Source of the DNA: Geodermatophilus siccatus
GTDB taxonomy: Bacteria; Actinomycetota; Actinomycetes; Mycobacteriales; Geodermatophilaceae
Reading direction: 5' to 3'
NCBI RefSeq assembly: GCF_900103785.1
Contig: NZ_FNHE01000010.1
Coordinates: forward strand, 124,001-188,000
Length of the DNA: 64,000 nt
Shown here: one piece after another, positions 32,626-40,012 of the stretch
Layout: the number at the start of each line of letters is the position of its first letter
Position numbering within the stretch: the first letter of the stretch is position 1
Made by a program: the position numbers and the translations under genes
The notes under the pieces: generated by a model
Databases searched by the model: none
Told to the model about the DNA's origin: nothing
Seen by the model: the letters and a program-made list of their open reading frames with translations, nothing else

Positions 32626-33218
32626 GCGCCGCGGGCGAGGCGGCGGGTCGGCTGCCGGGGGACGGCGGGGCGCAACAGGGTCTTGCCCCGGCTGCTGACC
32701 ACCACCAGGTCGGCGCCGCGCGTGGCGCTGCTGAGCGCCTCGAACACCGGCCGCTCGAGGACGGCGGTGCGGACGCGGCCGGTGACGCCGGTCTCGGCGA
32801 TGGCCCGCAGCACCTGGGCCTCCAGCCGCTCCAGCGCGACGGCGCCCGTGCGCCGCCCCGGGCGGGAGACGCCGGGGAGCGTGTCGTCGCCGTCGTCGTC
32901 GACCACCCAGACGGCGACCACGGTGGCCTCCCGGCGGGCGGCCTCCCGCAGCGCCCACACCAGGGCGCCGTGCGCGGCCGGCGAGCCGTCGACGTCGACG
33001 AGCAGCCAGGGGTTCTGCCGTCGCGGCAGCAGCGGGGTGAGCCGCATCGGCTCCACCCGGCGATCGCCGCGCGCGTCGTCCACGGCGCGGTCCGCGGGGC
33101 TGCCCGGCCGATCCTGTTCCGGCTCGTCCCTGAACCGGTGCGCGTCCTCCATGCGGCGATCGTGTACCGCCCCGTTGCGGGGCGGCAGGGACCAAGGGCC
33201 CGCGGCGGGCGAGGTCAT
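32622..33218 (-). CDS. Universal stress protein family
   Basis: The UspA-like domain covers the last 140 residues (NPWLLVDVDGSPAAHGALVW, then a C-terminal GADLVVVSSRGKTLL). The ATG at 33218 overlaps the preceding stop (ATGA) and gives 198 residues with a charged, possibly disordered N-terminus; the ATG at 33047 has a better site (GGTGGAG) and gives 141. Both are possible. It sits between the prmC-like gene and the DevS-like kinase, which recalls the stress-protein content of DevR regulons. Confidence 0.8.
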   Translation of the reverse strand: MTSPAAGPWSLPPRNGAVHDRRMEDAHRFRDEPEQDRPGSPADRAVDDARGDRRVEPMRLTPLLPRRQNPWLLVDVDGSPAAHGALVWALREAARREATVVAVWVVDDDGDDTLPGVSRPGRRTGAVALERLEAQVLRAIAETGVTGRVRTAVLERPVFEALSSATRGADLVVVSSRGKTLLRPAVPRQPTRRLARGA

Positions 33219-34096
33219 GGCGTGACTGATCCATCCCGGTGGGTGACTGGGTGTGTCACAGCGGACCGTGACGATCCGGATACGCGGATCTCCGGGGACG
33301 TCCCCAGTACGACCGTCGCGTCGCGCTCCTCGTCCCGGACCACGTCCGCCCGCAGTCCGGCCGCCCGCACCGCCGCGGCGGTGCGCGGCGCCTGGCGGGC
33401 ACTGGTCTCGACGAGGAGGGTCCCGCCGGGCGCCAGCCAGCACCGCGCCTCCGCGGCCACCCGGCGCTGCAGGACGGTGCCGTCGGGGCCGCCGTCCAGT
33501 GCGCGGCGCGGCTCGGCGTCGCGCGCCTCGGTCGGCATGAGCGCCACCGCCGCACTGGGCACGTAGGGGGCGTTGACCGCCAGCAGGTCCACCCGGCCGC
33601 GGAGCGCGGCCGGCAGCGCGGCGTAGAGGTCGCCCTGGTGCACCCGGCCGCCGACCGGCTCGAGGTTGCGCCGGGCGCAGCGGACGGCGACCGGGTCGAC
33701 GTCGGCCGCGTGCAGCTCGACCGGGCCCAGGCCGGCGGCCACGGCGAGCGCGACCGCGCCGGAGCCGCAGCACAGGTCGACGACCACCGGGGTACCGGGA
33801 GCGGAGCGCAGCAGCGCCACCGCCTGCTCGACCAGCAGCGCGGTCCGCTGCCGCGGCACGAAGACGCCGGACTCGACCGCGACGCGCAGACCGCAGAACC
33901 GCGCCCAGCCGAGGACCGTCTCCAGCGGCTCGCCGGCCACCCGACGGTCCACCATCGCGGCGAGGTCCGCCGGGCCGGCGGCCGCGGCGAGCAGCTCGGC
34001 GGCCTCCTCCTCGGCGAACACGCAGCCGGCCGCGCGCAGCCGGGCGACCAGGGGCGACGGAGGCTCCGGGGGGACGTCGTCCAGCGACGGTGGCAC
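33215..34096 (-). CDS. PrmC-like protein N5-glutamine methyltransferase
   Basis: The 293-residue protein has a helical N-terminal domain, SAM motif I VVDLCCGSGAVALAVA (about 105-120) and NAPY at 175-178 in place of the usual NPPY. It belongs to the actinobacterial paralogue group annotated as putative release-factor glutamine methyltransferase. The Ala for Pro change may alter the target. The GTG start follows GGAGG. It heads a prmC-like/usp/kinase unit joined by four-base overlaps. Confidence 0.82.
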   Translation of the reverse strand: MPPSLDDVPPEPPSPLVARLRAAGCVFAEEEAAELLAAAAGPADLAAMVDRRVAGEPLETVLGWARFCGLRVAVESGVFVPRQRTALLVEQAVALLRSAPGTPVVVDLCCGSGAVALAVAAGLGPVELHAADVDPVAVRCARRNLEPVGGRVHQGDLYAALPAALRGRVDLLAVNAPYVPSAAVALMPTEARDAEPRRALDGGPDGTVLQRRVAAEARCWLAPGGTLLVETSARQAPRTAAAVRAAGLRADVVRDEERDATVVLGTSPEIRVSGSSRSAVTHPVTHRDGSVTP

Positions 34097-34224
34097 GGGC
34101 CTCCGCCCCCTCCCGACTCCGGCTGCCCGCGAGGCTACGGGCGGGTGGCGGCGTGCATGGGTGGCGCGCCCGCGGGGCAGGGAGGTCGTGCGCGAGCCAG
34201 GTCCGACCGGCGACAGGAGCCACC

Positions 34225-34461
34225 ATGCCGACACCCGACCCACGTCCTCCCGGCGAGGACCGCTCCGGTGAGGACCGCCCGAGCTCCCGGGGCCGCCGGG
34301 GGAGGGCCGTCGTCGCCAGCACGTTCCTCGCCGGACTGGCGATCGTCCTGGCCGTCCTGCTGCTCGTCCCGCGGTGCAGCCAGGCGGTGCAGGACAACGG
34401 GTCGGCCGTCGACGCGCCGTCGGTCGTCGAGCAGACCGTCCCTCAGGCCGACCGGCCGTAG
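34225..34461 (+). CDS. Small single-pass membrane protein, 78 residues
   Basis: The protein has a charged, Pro-rich N-terminus (MPTPDPRPPGEDRSGEDRP), one membrane helix (about 33-53, VVASTFLAGLAIVLAVLLLV) and a short polar tail. I do not recognise it. The ATG follows ACAGGAG by seven bases and a strong terminator follows the stop, so it is a complete single-gene unit. Confidence 0.65.
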   Translation: MPTPDPRPPGEDRSGEDRPSSRGRRGRAVVASTFLAGLAIVLAVLLLVPRCSQAVQDNGSAVDAPSVVEQTVPQADRP

Positions 34462-34474
34462 CCCGGCACCCCGG

Positions 34475-34511
34475 AGCCCCGGCGGCCGTCGAGGACGGGC
34501 ACGCCGGGGCT
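34475..34511 (+). terminator. Hairpin terminator after the 78-residue membrane protein gene
   Basis: AGCCCCGGCG (34475-34484) pairs perfectly with CGCCGGGGCT (34502-34511) around a 17-base loop; CTCTCGCGT follows. It also faces the end of the convergent gene at 34531. Confidence 0.75.
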
Positions 34512-34530
34512 CTCTCGCGTGCCGGTCCGG

Positions 34531-35172
34531 TCAGACGGTGAAGCCGACGCGGTCGATCTTGCGGTGGTAGCGGGTGCCGAGCCCGCCTCCGAGCAGCGCA
34601 CCGAGCAGCGAGACCAGCGCGGCGGCGACGCCGGCGACGACGCCTGCGGTGGTGGCGGTGCTGCCGCTGACCGGGATGCTCGGCAGGTTCAGCTGGGAGA
34701 GCACGTTGTACTGCGCGCCCAGCACCACGCCGAGGACGCCGAGCACGACGACGACCAGCAGGCCGATGAGCCACACGGCCAGGCCCTGCCGGGCCCCGTC
34801 GAAGCGGGCCATCCGGCCGGCCACGTAGCCGCCGGCGAGATAGGCGACGAAGAGCACGACCAGCAGGGCGATGCCGCCGGTGAGACCGATGGTGGTGGCC
34901 TGCTGGGCGGCCTCGTCCGCGGTGTCCACCTGGCTGAGGCCGAAGGCGACACCGGCCGCCGAGAGGACGGCCAGCAGCAGCACGGCCAGCCCGTTGGCCG
35001 ACAGCCAGCCGAAGAACGCCGCGCCCCACTTGATGCCGCCGAAGCGGGCGTGCTGCGCGTCGACGGCGTCCCGGGCGGCCCCGCGGGTGGCGTGCGCGCC
35101 CTCCGGTGCGGCCGGGGCGGCCGCCGCGGTGGGGGCGTCGAGGCGGGTGCGGGTGCGATCGGGCTCGGTCAT
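34531..35172 (-). CDS. Multi-pass membrane protein of unknown function
   Basis: The 213-residue protein has an Ala/Pro-rich cytosolic N-terminus, the segment FGGIKWGAAFFGWLSANGLA and four hydrophobic helices, and it ends with a charged TRYHRKIDRVGFTV. It looks like the small actinobacterial stress membrane proteins but I cannot name a family. The ATG follows GAGGAGA; a GTG one codon earlier is possible. A stress-sigma-like promoter lies 37-61 bases upstream. Confidence 0.8.
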   Translation of the reverse strand: MTEPDRTRTRLDAPTAAAAPAAPEGAHATRGAARDAVDAQHARFGGIKWGAAFFGWLSANGLAVLLLAVLSAAGVAFGLSQVDTADEAAQQATTIGLTGGIALLVVLFVAYLAGGYVAGRMARFDGARQGLAVWLIGLLVVVVLGVLGVVLGAQYNVLSQLNLPSIPVSGSTATTAGVVAGVAAALVSLLGALLGGGLGTRYHRKIDRVGFTV

Positions 35173-35208
35173 CACGTCTCCTCGTGGACGACAGAGGGCC
35201 CGGGATGG

Positions 35209-35233
35209 GTGCCCGGCCGCCCCCGTGGCAAAC
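35209..35233 (-). promoter_or_regulatory. SigB/SigF-type promoter for the membrane protein gene
   Basis: On the minus strand GTTT (35233 to 35230) is followed after 15 bases by GGGCAC (35214 to 35209). The spacing and GGGC form match the promoter at 21523-21547. Confidence 0.5.
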
Positions 35234-35394
35234 GGGTCGTGACCGGATCGTGTGACGCGCTGACCAGGGAGGACGCGCCCCGCCGAGCTGGGTCACCGCC
35301 GGAGGACGGCTCCGTCACGGACGGTCCGGCGGGGTCCACCGTGGGGAGCGGGGCGGTCATGGGTGCTGACCGGTCGACCGGCCCGGAGGCGGAG

Positions 35395-35465
35395 AGCGGG
35401 TGACGAGAATCGAACTCGCACTGTCAGCTTGGGAAGCTGATGTTCTGCCATTGAACTACACCCGC
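35395..35465 (-). tRNA. tRNA-Gly (anticodon CCC)
   Basis: The 71-base minus-strand sequence folds as a full cloverleaf. The acceptor stem is GCGGGTG/CACCCGC, the anticodon stem is TCAGC/GCTGA with loop TTCCCAA, and the T arm is GCGAG-TTCGATT-CTCGT. The anticodon is CCC, reading GGG. The 3' CCA is not encoded. Confidence 0.97.
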
Positions 35466-35481
35466 GGAGTGCGCCCCGAGC

Positions 35482-38217
35482 TTACCGGAGCGCCCCGTCG
35501 GAGGGGAGCGGGGGGCCGCCCGTGCGGATGACGACGGTGGTGCCGGCCGGGCTGGGCGTCGCCGTGATCTGGCCGACGGCGCTCATCAGCATCGAGCCCC
35601 GGCCGCGGTCCATGCTCGGCACCCGCTCGCGCCACCGGCCGTAGTCGCGGACCGCGACCTCCACCCGGCCCCCCACGACCTCGGCGCCGACGTCGATGAC
35701 CGGCTCGGCGGGGTCCTGGGCGTGCTCGATGGCGTTCGTGGCCGCCTCGCAGGCCGCCAGGACCAGGTCGTAGGCGAGGTCCTCGTCCAGGCCCGCCTCG
35801 GCGAACAGCGCCCGCAGCCGCCGGCGCAGCGCCGCGACCGACCGGGTGTCGGACGGGAAGCGCCAGTGCCGGCGGACGGCGGTGTCCACGGGGGCGACGG
35901 GAGCCGGCGGTGCCTGACCCCCGGCGGACGGCGCGGTCGCGGGTGGGGCCGCCGGCAGGTGCGGGCGGGGCGGCACCGCGGGGACGGCGTCCCCGTCGGC
36001 CGCGGCGGTCGCGGACTGCTCGGCGGGGGGCGCGGGACGGGTGACCCCGGCCGCGCGCCCGGCGGCGCGCTCCAGCACCGCGCGCAGCCGCCCGATCAGC
36101 TCGGCGGACTCGAACGGCTTGGCCAGGTAGTCGTCCACCCCGGCGTCGAAGCCCTCGACCGCGGCCTCCTGGCCGGCCCGGGCGGTGAGCATGACGACCG
36201 GGAGGTCGCGCACGGCGGGGTCGGCCCGCAGGGCGCGGAGCAGGTCGAAGCCGTCGAGTCCGGGCATCATCACGTCGGTCACGACGACGTCGGGCCGCGC
36301 GGCCGCGATGCTCTCCAGCGCCTCCTGGCCGTTGGTCGCCGTCCGCACGGTCCAGACCGGGGACAGCAGCCGGGTCAGGTAGGCGCGCATGTCGGCGTTG
36401 TCGTCGACGACCAGCACGCTGGTGCCGGGCGTGCTGGCCGGCGTCCGCGGGCCGGCGGCGTCGGGGACGTCGTCCCACGGCGTGACCACGCCGCCGCGCG
36501 AGGACGCCGACGGGACGGCGGGTGCGCCGGCCGGGGCGTCGGGCGCGCCGAAGGGCACCCGCACCGTGAAGGTGCTGCCGGTGCCGGGCTCGCTCGTGGC
36601 GCTGACCTCGCCGCCGTGCAGGGTGACCAGCTCGCGCACGAGGGCCAGGCCCAGCCCGCTGCCCTCGCGGCTGCGCGCCGCGGTGCCCACACCGCGGTGG
36701 AACCGCTCGAACAGGTGCGGCAGCTCCGCGGCGGGGATGCCCACGCCGGTGTCGGCCACCGTCAGCACCAGGTCGTCGCCGTCGGCCCGCAGCGTGACGT
36801 CGATGCCGCCGACGAAGGTGTACTTCACCGCGTTGGCGACCAGGTTGAGGACGATCTTCTCCCACATCCGCGGGTCGACGTGGGCGGGCCGGTCCAGCGG
36901 CGGGCAGTCGACGGTGAGCCGCAGGCCCGCGCGCTCGGCGGCGGCCCGCAGCACCCCGGCCAGCTCGGTGGTGAAGGCGGCGACGTCGGTCTCCACCCGC
37001 ACCGCGGACGCCCGGCCGGCCTCGATGCTGACGAACTCCAGCAGGTCGTTGACCAGCCGCTGCAGCCGCTGGCCGTTGCGCAGCGCCAGCGTCAGCGACT
37101 CGCGGACGCCGGCGGGCAACGCGGGCCCGTGCTCGGCGAGGGTGTCGGCGATCGGGCCCAGCAGCAGGGTGAGCGGGGTGCGCAGCTCGTGGCTGACGTT
37201 GGCGAAGAACGCCGTCTTCGCCTGGTCGAGCTCGGCCAGTGCCTCGGCCCGGGCGCGCTCCTCGGCGTAGGCGCGGGCGTTGCGGACGGCGGCGGCGAAC
37301 TGACCGGCGAGCAGCTCGTGGAAGGAGCGGTACTCCTCGTCCAGCGCGCGGTTGGGGTTCACGCCGACCACCAGCGCGCCCACGCCGTCGCCGTCGGGGC
37401 CGCCGAGGGGGCAGACGACGGCCTCGCTGACGGCGTCGCCGAAGGGCCCGCCGGTCAGGCCCAGGTCGGCGACGGACGGGGGGAGCAGCTCGTCGGGCGA
37501 GGCGGCGACCTCGGGCAGCTGTCCGGGCGCGCAGCCGACCACCGCGGCGCGGCGGAGGCCGGGCGCCCCGGGGGCGGCGAGGTAGACGGCGGCGAACGGC
37601 ACGTCGAGCGGGTCGCCGGCCAGCGCGGCGGCCATCGCCGCCACCGTCGCGGTCTCGTCGACCAGCTCACCGGTCGACGTCGCCACGTCGTGCAGCAGCC
37701 GCTGCCGGCGCTCGGCCAGCACCTGCCGGGTCACCTCGGTGCAGACCGCGTGCATGCCCGCGACGCGGCCGTCGTCGCCGTAGGCGGGCGCGTGGGAGAC
37801 GGTGAAGTAGGTCTCCTCGCGGTAGCCGGCGCGCTCGAGGAGCAGGAGCAGCTGCGGGATCCAGGACGCCTCGCGGGCGGCCATCGCGTGCTCCACCGGC
37901 TCCTGCAGCGCCGCCCAGCCCTCGGCGAGGGTCACCCGCAGGTCGTCGCCGATGGCGCCGGGGTGCTTGGTGCCGATCAGCGTCGCGTAGGCGTCGTTGT
38001 AGAACTGGGTGTAGCGCGGTCCCCAGGTCAGGATCATCGGGAACCGCGAGACCAGCACCGTGCGGACGGCGTGCCGCAGGCTGGCCGGCCAGGCCTCGAC
38101 CGGGCCCACCGGGGTGGTGGACCAGTCCAGGGCGGCCATCAGCCGGCCGTTCTCGCCACCGTCACCGAAGAGCTCGTCGTCCCCGGGGGCCGGGGACGGG
38201 CGGGCGCCTGTGCTCAC
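35482..38217 (-). CDS. Hybrid sensor kinase: PAS, GAF, kinase, receiver and RsbW-like ATPase
   Basis: The 911-residue soluble protein has a PAS domain (about 30-165, with MILTWGPRYTQFYNDAYATL), a GAF-like region (about 170-325), a histidine kinase core (His343 in FANVSHELRTP, ATPase to about 570), a receiver (about 600-715, Asp648 in VVTDVMMPGLDG) and, after a Pro/Ala linker, an RsbW/HATPase_c_2 domain (about 785-900, with LVLAACEAATNAIEHAQ). The last domain is that of anti-sigma-factor kinases, so the protein may link a phosphorelay to partner switching. The GTG start is at 38217. Confidence 0.88.
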   Translation of the reverse strand: MSTGARPSPAPGDDELFGDGGENGRLMAALDWSTTPVGPVEAWPASLRHAVRTVLVSRFPMILTWGPRYTQFYNDAYATLIGTKHPGAIGDDLRVTLAEGWAALQEPVEHAMAAREASWIPQLLLLLERAGYREETYFTVSHAPAYGDDGRVAGMHAVCTEVTRQVLAERRQRLLHDVATSTGELVDETATVAAMAAALAGDPLDVPFAAVYLAAPGAPGLRRAAVVGCAPGQLPEVAASPDELLPPSVADLGLTGGPFGDAVSEAVVCPLGGPDGDGVGALVVGVNPNRALDEEYRSFHELLAGQFAAAVRNARAYAEERARAEALAELDQAKTAFFANVSHELRTPLTLLLGPIADTLAEHGPALPAGVRESLTLALRNGQRLQRLVNDLLEFVSIEAGRASAVRVETDVAAFTTELAGVLRAAAERAGLRLTVDCPPLDRPAHVDPRMWEKIVLNLVANAVKYTFVGGIDVTLRADGDDLVLTVADTGVGIPAAELPHLFERFHRGVGTAARSREGSGLGLALVRELVTLHGGEVSATSEPGTGSTFTVRVPFGAPDAPAGAPAVPSASSRGGVVTPWDDVPDAAGPRTPASTPGTSVLVVDDNADMRAYLTRLLSPVWTVRTATNGQEALESIAAARPDVVVTDVMMPGLDGFDLLRALRADPAVRDLPVVMLTARAGQEAAVEGFDAGVDDYLAKPFESAELIGRLRAVLERAAGRAAGVTRPAPPAEQSATAAADGDAVPAVPPRPHLPAAPPATAPSAGGQAPPAPVAPVDTAVRRHWRFPSDTRSVAALRRRLRALFAEAGLDEDLAYDLVLAACEAATNAIEHAQDPAEPVIDVGAEVVGGRVEVAVRDYGRWRERVPSMDRGRGSMLMSAVGQITATPSPAGTTVVIRTGGPPLPSDGALR

Positions 38218-38282
38218 GTGCCGGCGCACCTCCCCGTGCTGGTCTCCGCCCCTCCCGACGTGGTGCGGACACACGTCGGTCC

Positions 38283-38314
38283 CGGTCCCGGTCCTGGGCC
38301 GGGTACCGGGACCG
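38283..38314 (-). terminator. Hairpin between the chemoreceptor and the hybrid kinase genes
   Basis: CGGTCCCGGT (38283-38292) pairs perfectly with ACCGGGACCG (38305-38314) around a 12-base loop. It lies after the chemoreceptor stop and before the kinase start. It could be a terminator or a processing site. Confidence 0.5.
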
Positions 38315-38329
38315 AACGGTACCCCGCGG

Positions 38330-39295
38330 TCAGCGGCGCATCGCCCCGAGGAAGCCGGTCGCCTCCGAGCGCAGCCGCTCGGCCAGCTGGGACAGCCCGG
38401 TGACGTCCTGGCCGCCGGGACCCAGGGACGCCGAGCCGTCGACCGCGGCGGCGATGCCGTCCACGACGCCGTTCATCTCGGTGACCGTCGTCCCGACCCG
38501 GGTCATGACCGCGGCGACCTCCTCGCAGGCGGCCCGGATCTGCTCGACCTGGGCGGTCACCCGCTCGGTGGCCCGGCCGGTCTGGTCGGCGAGGTCCTTG
38601 ACCTCCGAGGCGACGACGGCGAAGCCCTTGCCCGCCTCCCCGGCCCGGGCCGCCTCGATGGTCGCGTTGAGCGCCAGCAGCCGGGTCTGGGCGGCGACGG
38701 AGTCGATCAGCGCGATGACGTCGCGGATCTCGGCCGCCGACCGGGTGAGCGTGCTCATCGTCTCCTGCGCGGTGGACGCCTGGGCGCTCGCCGCCGAGGC
38801 AGCCTCCGCCAGCCCGGACGCCGACGCGCTCATCTCGGTCGAGGCGGTGGCCACCTGCTCCGACGTCGAGAGGACGACGGTCTCGAACTCGTCGGCCAGC
38901 AGCAGACGGGCGTTCGTCGCCTCGGTGACCCGGCCCGCGGTCTCGCGCATGGCGTCCCGTGCGGCGTTGATGTCGGTCGCGCCCTTGCGGTAGGCGCCGG
39001 CCAGGCCGCCGGTCAGCACCGAGCGGTGGAACCGGCCGGCTGCCGCGGAGGTCAGCGCGGCCGAGGCCTCCCGCACGAAGGCGTCGGAGACGTCGAGCAC
39101 CGAGTTCACGGCGTCGTTGAGGGCCTGCAGCTCCGGCACGTCGGCCACGCCCGCCGCCGGGCGGCTGCGGGCCTCCAGGTCGCCCTGCGCGGCCGCCTGG
39201 CAGGTCCGGGTCAGCTGCTGCACGAAGGCGCGGTGCACCGCCAGCTCCTCGGCGTCGCTGAGCCGCCCGTCCCGTGGCCGTCTGCGGATGCCCAC
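38330..39295 (-). CDS. Soluble methyl-accepting chemotaxis protein
   Basis: The 321-residue protein has no membrane helix. An N-terminal helical region (to about 110, with [20 protein letters not shown]) leads to the signalling coiled coil, whose tip is [20 protein letters not shown] (about 202-221) followed by [11 protein letters not shown]. The N-terminal part is like that of receptors that carry a PAS domain, here supplied by the separate upstream gene. The GTG start is one base after that gene's stop. No che or flagellar genes are in the window. Confidence 0.88.
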   Translation of the reverse strand: MGIRRRPRDGRLSDAEELAVHRAFVQQLTRTCQAAAQGDLEARSRPAAGVADVPELQALNDAVNSVLDVSDAFVREASAALTSAAAGRFHRSVLTGGLAGAYRKGATDINAARDAMRETAGRVTEATNARLLLADEFETVVLSTSEQVATASTEMSASASGLAEAASAASAQASTAQETMSTLTRSAAEIRDVIALIDSVAAQTRLLALNATIEAARAGEAGKGFAVVASEVKDLADQTGRATERVTAQVEQIRAACEEVAAVMTRVGTTVTEMNGVVDGIAAAVDGSASLGPGGQDVTGLSQLAERLRSEATGFLGAMRR

Positions 39296-39296
39296 C

Positions 39297-39872
39297 TCAG
39301 CGCTCCTCTCGCGCGATGACCGACCAGATGAACTCCTCGTACGAGCCGGCTTCCGCCGCGACCAGCTCGTCGAGCAGCCGGGAGGAGGCGGCCACCGCGG
39401 CCTTGGCCGTGGGGTGGCGCCGCTCCTCCTCGACCAGGCGCCGGTACAGCGGGGTGACCGTGCGGATCGCGCCGGGCGAGGGTCGGCGCCGGTTGGAGTG
39501 GTAGCCGACCACCGACCCGTCGGCGGAGTAGGACGGCGTGACGTGCGCGAGCACCCAGTAGTGCGCGCCGTCGGAGGCCAGGTTGTTGATGTAGGCGAAC
39601 AGCTCGCGCCCCTCGGAGAGGGTCTGCCACAGCAGCGCGAAGACCGCGCGGGGCATCTCCGGGTGGCGGATCAGGTTGTGGGGCCGGCCGATCACCTCGT
39701 CGAGCTCGTAGCGGCTGATCCGCAGGAAGACGTCGTTGGCGTAGGTGATCACGCCGCGGCCGTCGGTCTTGGAGACGATCAGCTCGTCCGGGGCGAAGGT
39801 GCGCGCCTCCCCGGTCGGTGCGACGCCCCGGCCGGCTCTCCGCGAGGCCGGCCGTTCGTGGATGTCGAGCAA
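39297..39872 (-). CDS. Stand-alone PAS domain protein, Aer-like
   Basis: The 191-residue protein has a PAS domain (about 25-130, with [20 protein letters not shown] and [18 protein letters not shown]) closely like the PAS of Aer-type energy-taxis receptors, followed by a helical tail. It is coupled to the soluble receptor gene (stop and next start one base apart), so the two probably form a split receptor. The start is taken as TTG at 39872 because GGAGG lies five bases before it; no ATG or GTG with a site is near. Confidence 0.82.
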   Translation of the reverse strand: MLDIHERPASRRAGRGVAPTGEARTFAPDELIVSKTDGRGVITYANDVFLRISRYELDEVIGRPHNLIRHPEMPRAVFALLWQTLSEGRELFAYINNLASDGAHYWVLAHVTPSYSADGSVVGYHSNRRRPSPGAIRTVTPLYRRLVEEERRHPTAKAAVAASSRLLDELVAAEAGSYEEFIWSVIAREER

Positions 39873-39909
39873 GGGGTCCTCCGGTCCAGCGGGACGGTGT
39901 CGTCCCCTT

Positions 39910-39939
39910 CTCCATCGGCAGGGCGGCCGCGCGATGGAG
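39910..39939 (-). other. Hairpin in the leader of the PAS gene
   Basis: CTCCATCG (39910-39917) pairs with CGATGGAG (39932-39939) around a 14-base GC-rich loop. It lies 38-67 bases before the TTG start. It does not match a known riboswitch that I can identify. Confidence 0.3.
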
Positions 39940-39969
39940 TGGGGCGGCACGGGGCCCGCGGACGGCACC

Positions 39970-40004
39970 GCGCCACCGGCCGGCGGGGAGCCGGCCGGTG
40001 GCGC
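39970..40004 (-). terminator. Strong hairpin terminator after the subtilase gene
   Basis: GCGCCACCGGCCGGC (39970-39984) pairs perfectly with GCCGGCCGGTGGCGC (39990-40004) around GGGGA. It starts eight bases beyond the subtilase stop. Confidence 0.8.
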
Positions 40005-40012
40005 GGGAGGGG

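Noticed and set aside
39873..40012. A possible cyclic di-GMP riboswitch before the PAS gene
   Set aside because: The hairpins do not contain the conserved riboswitch core segments that I know; one is simply the subtilase terminator.
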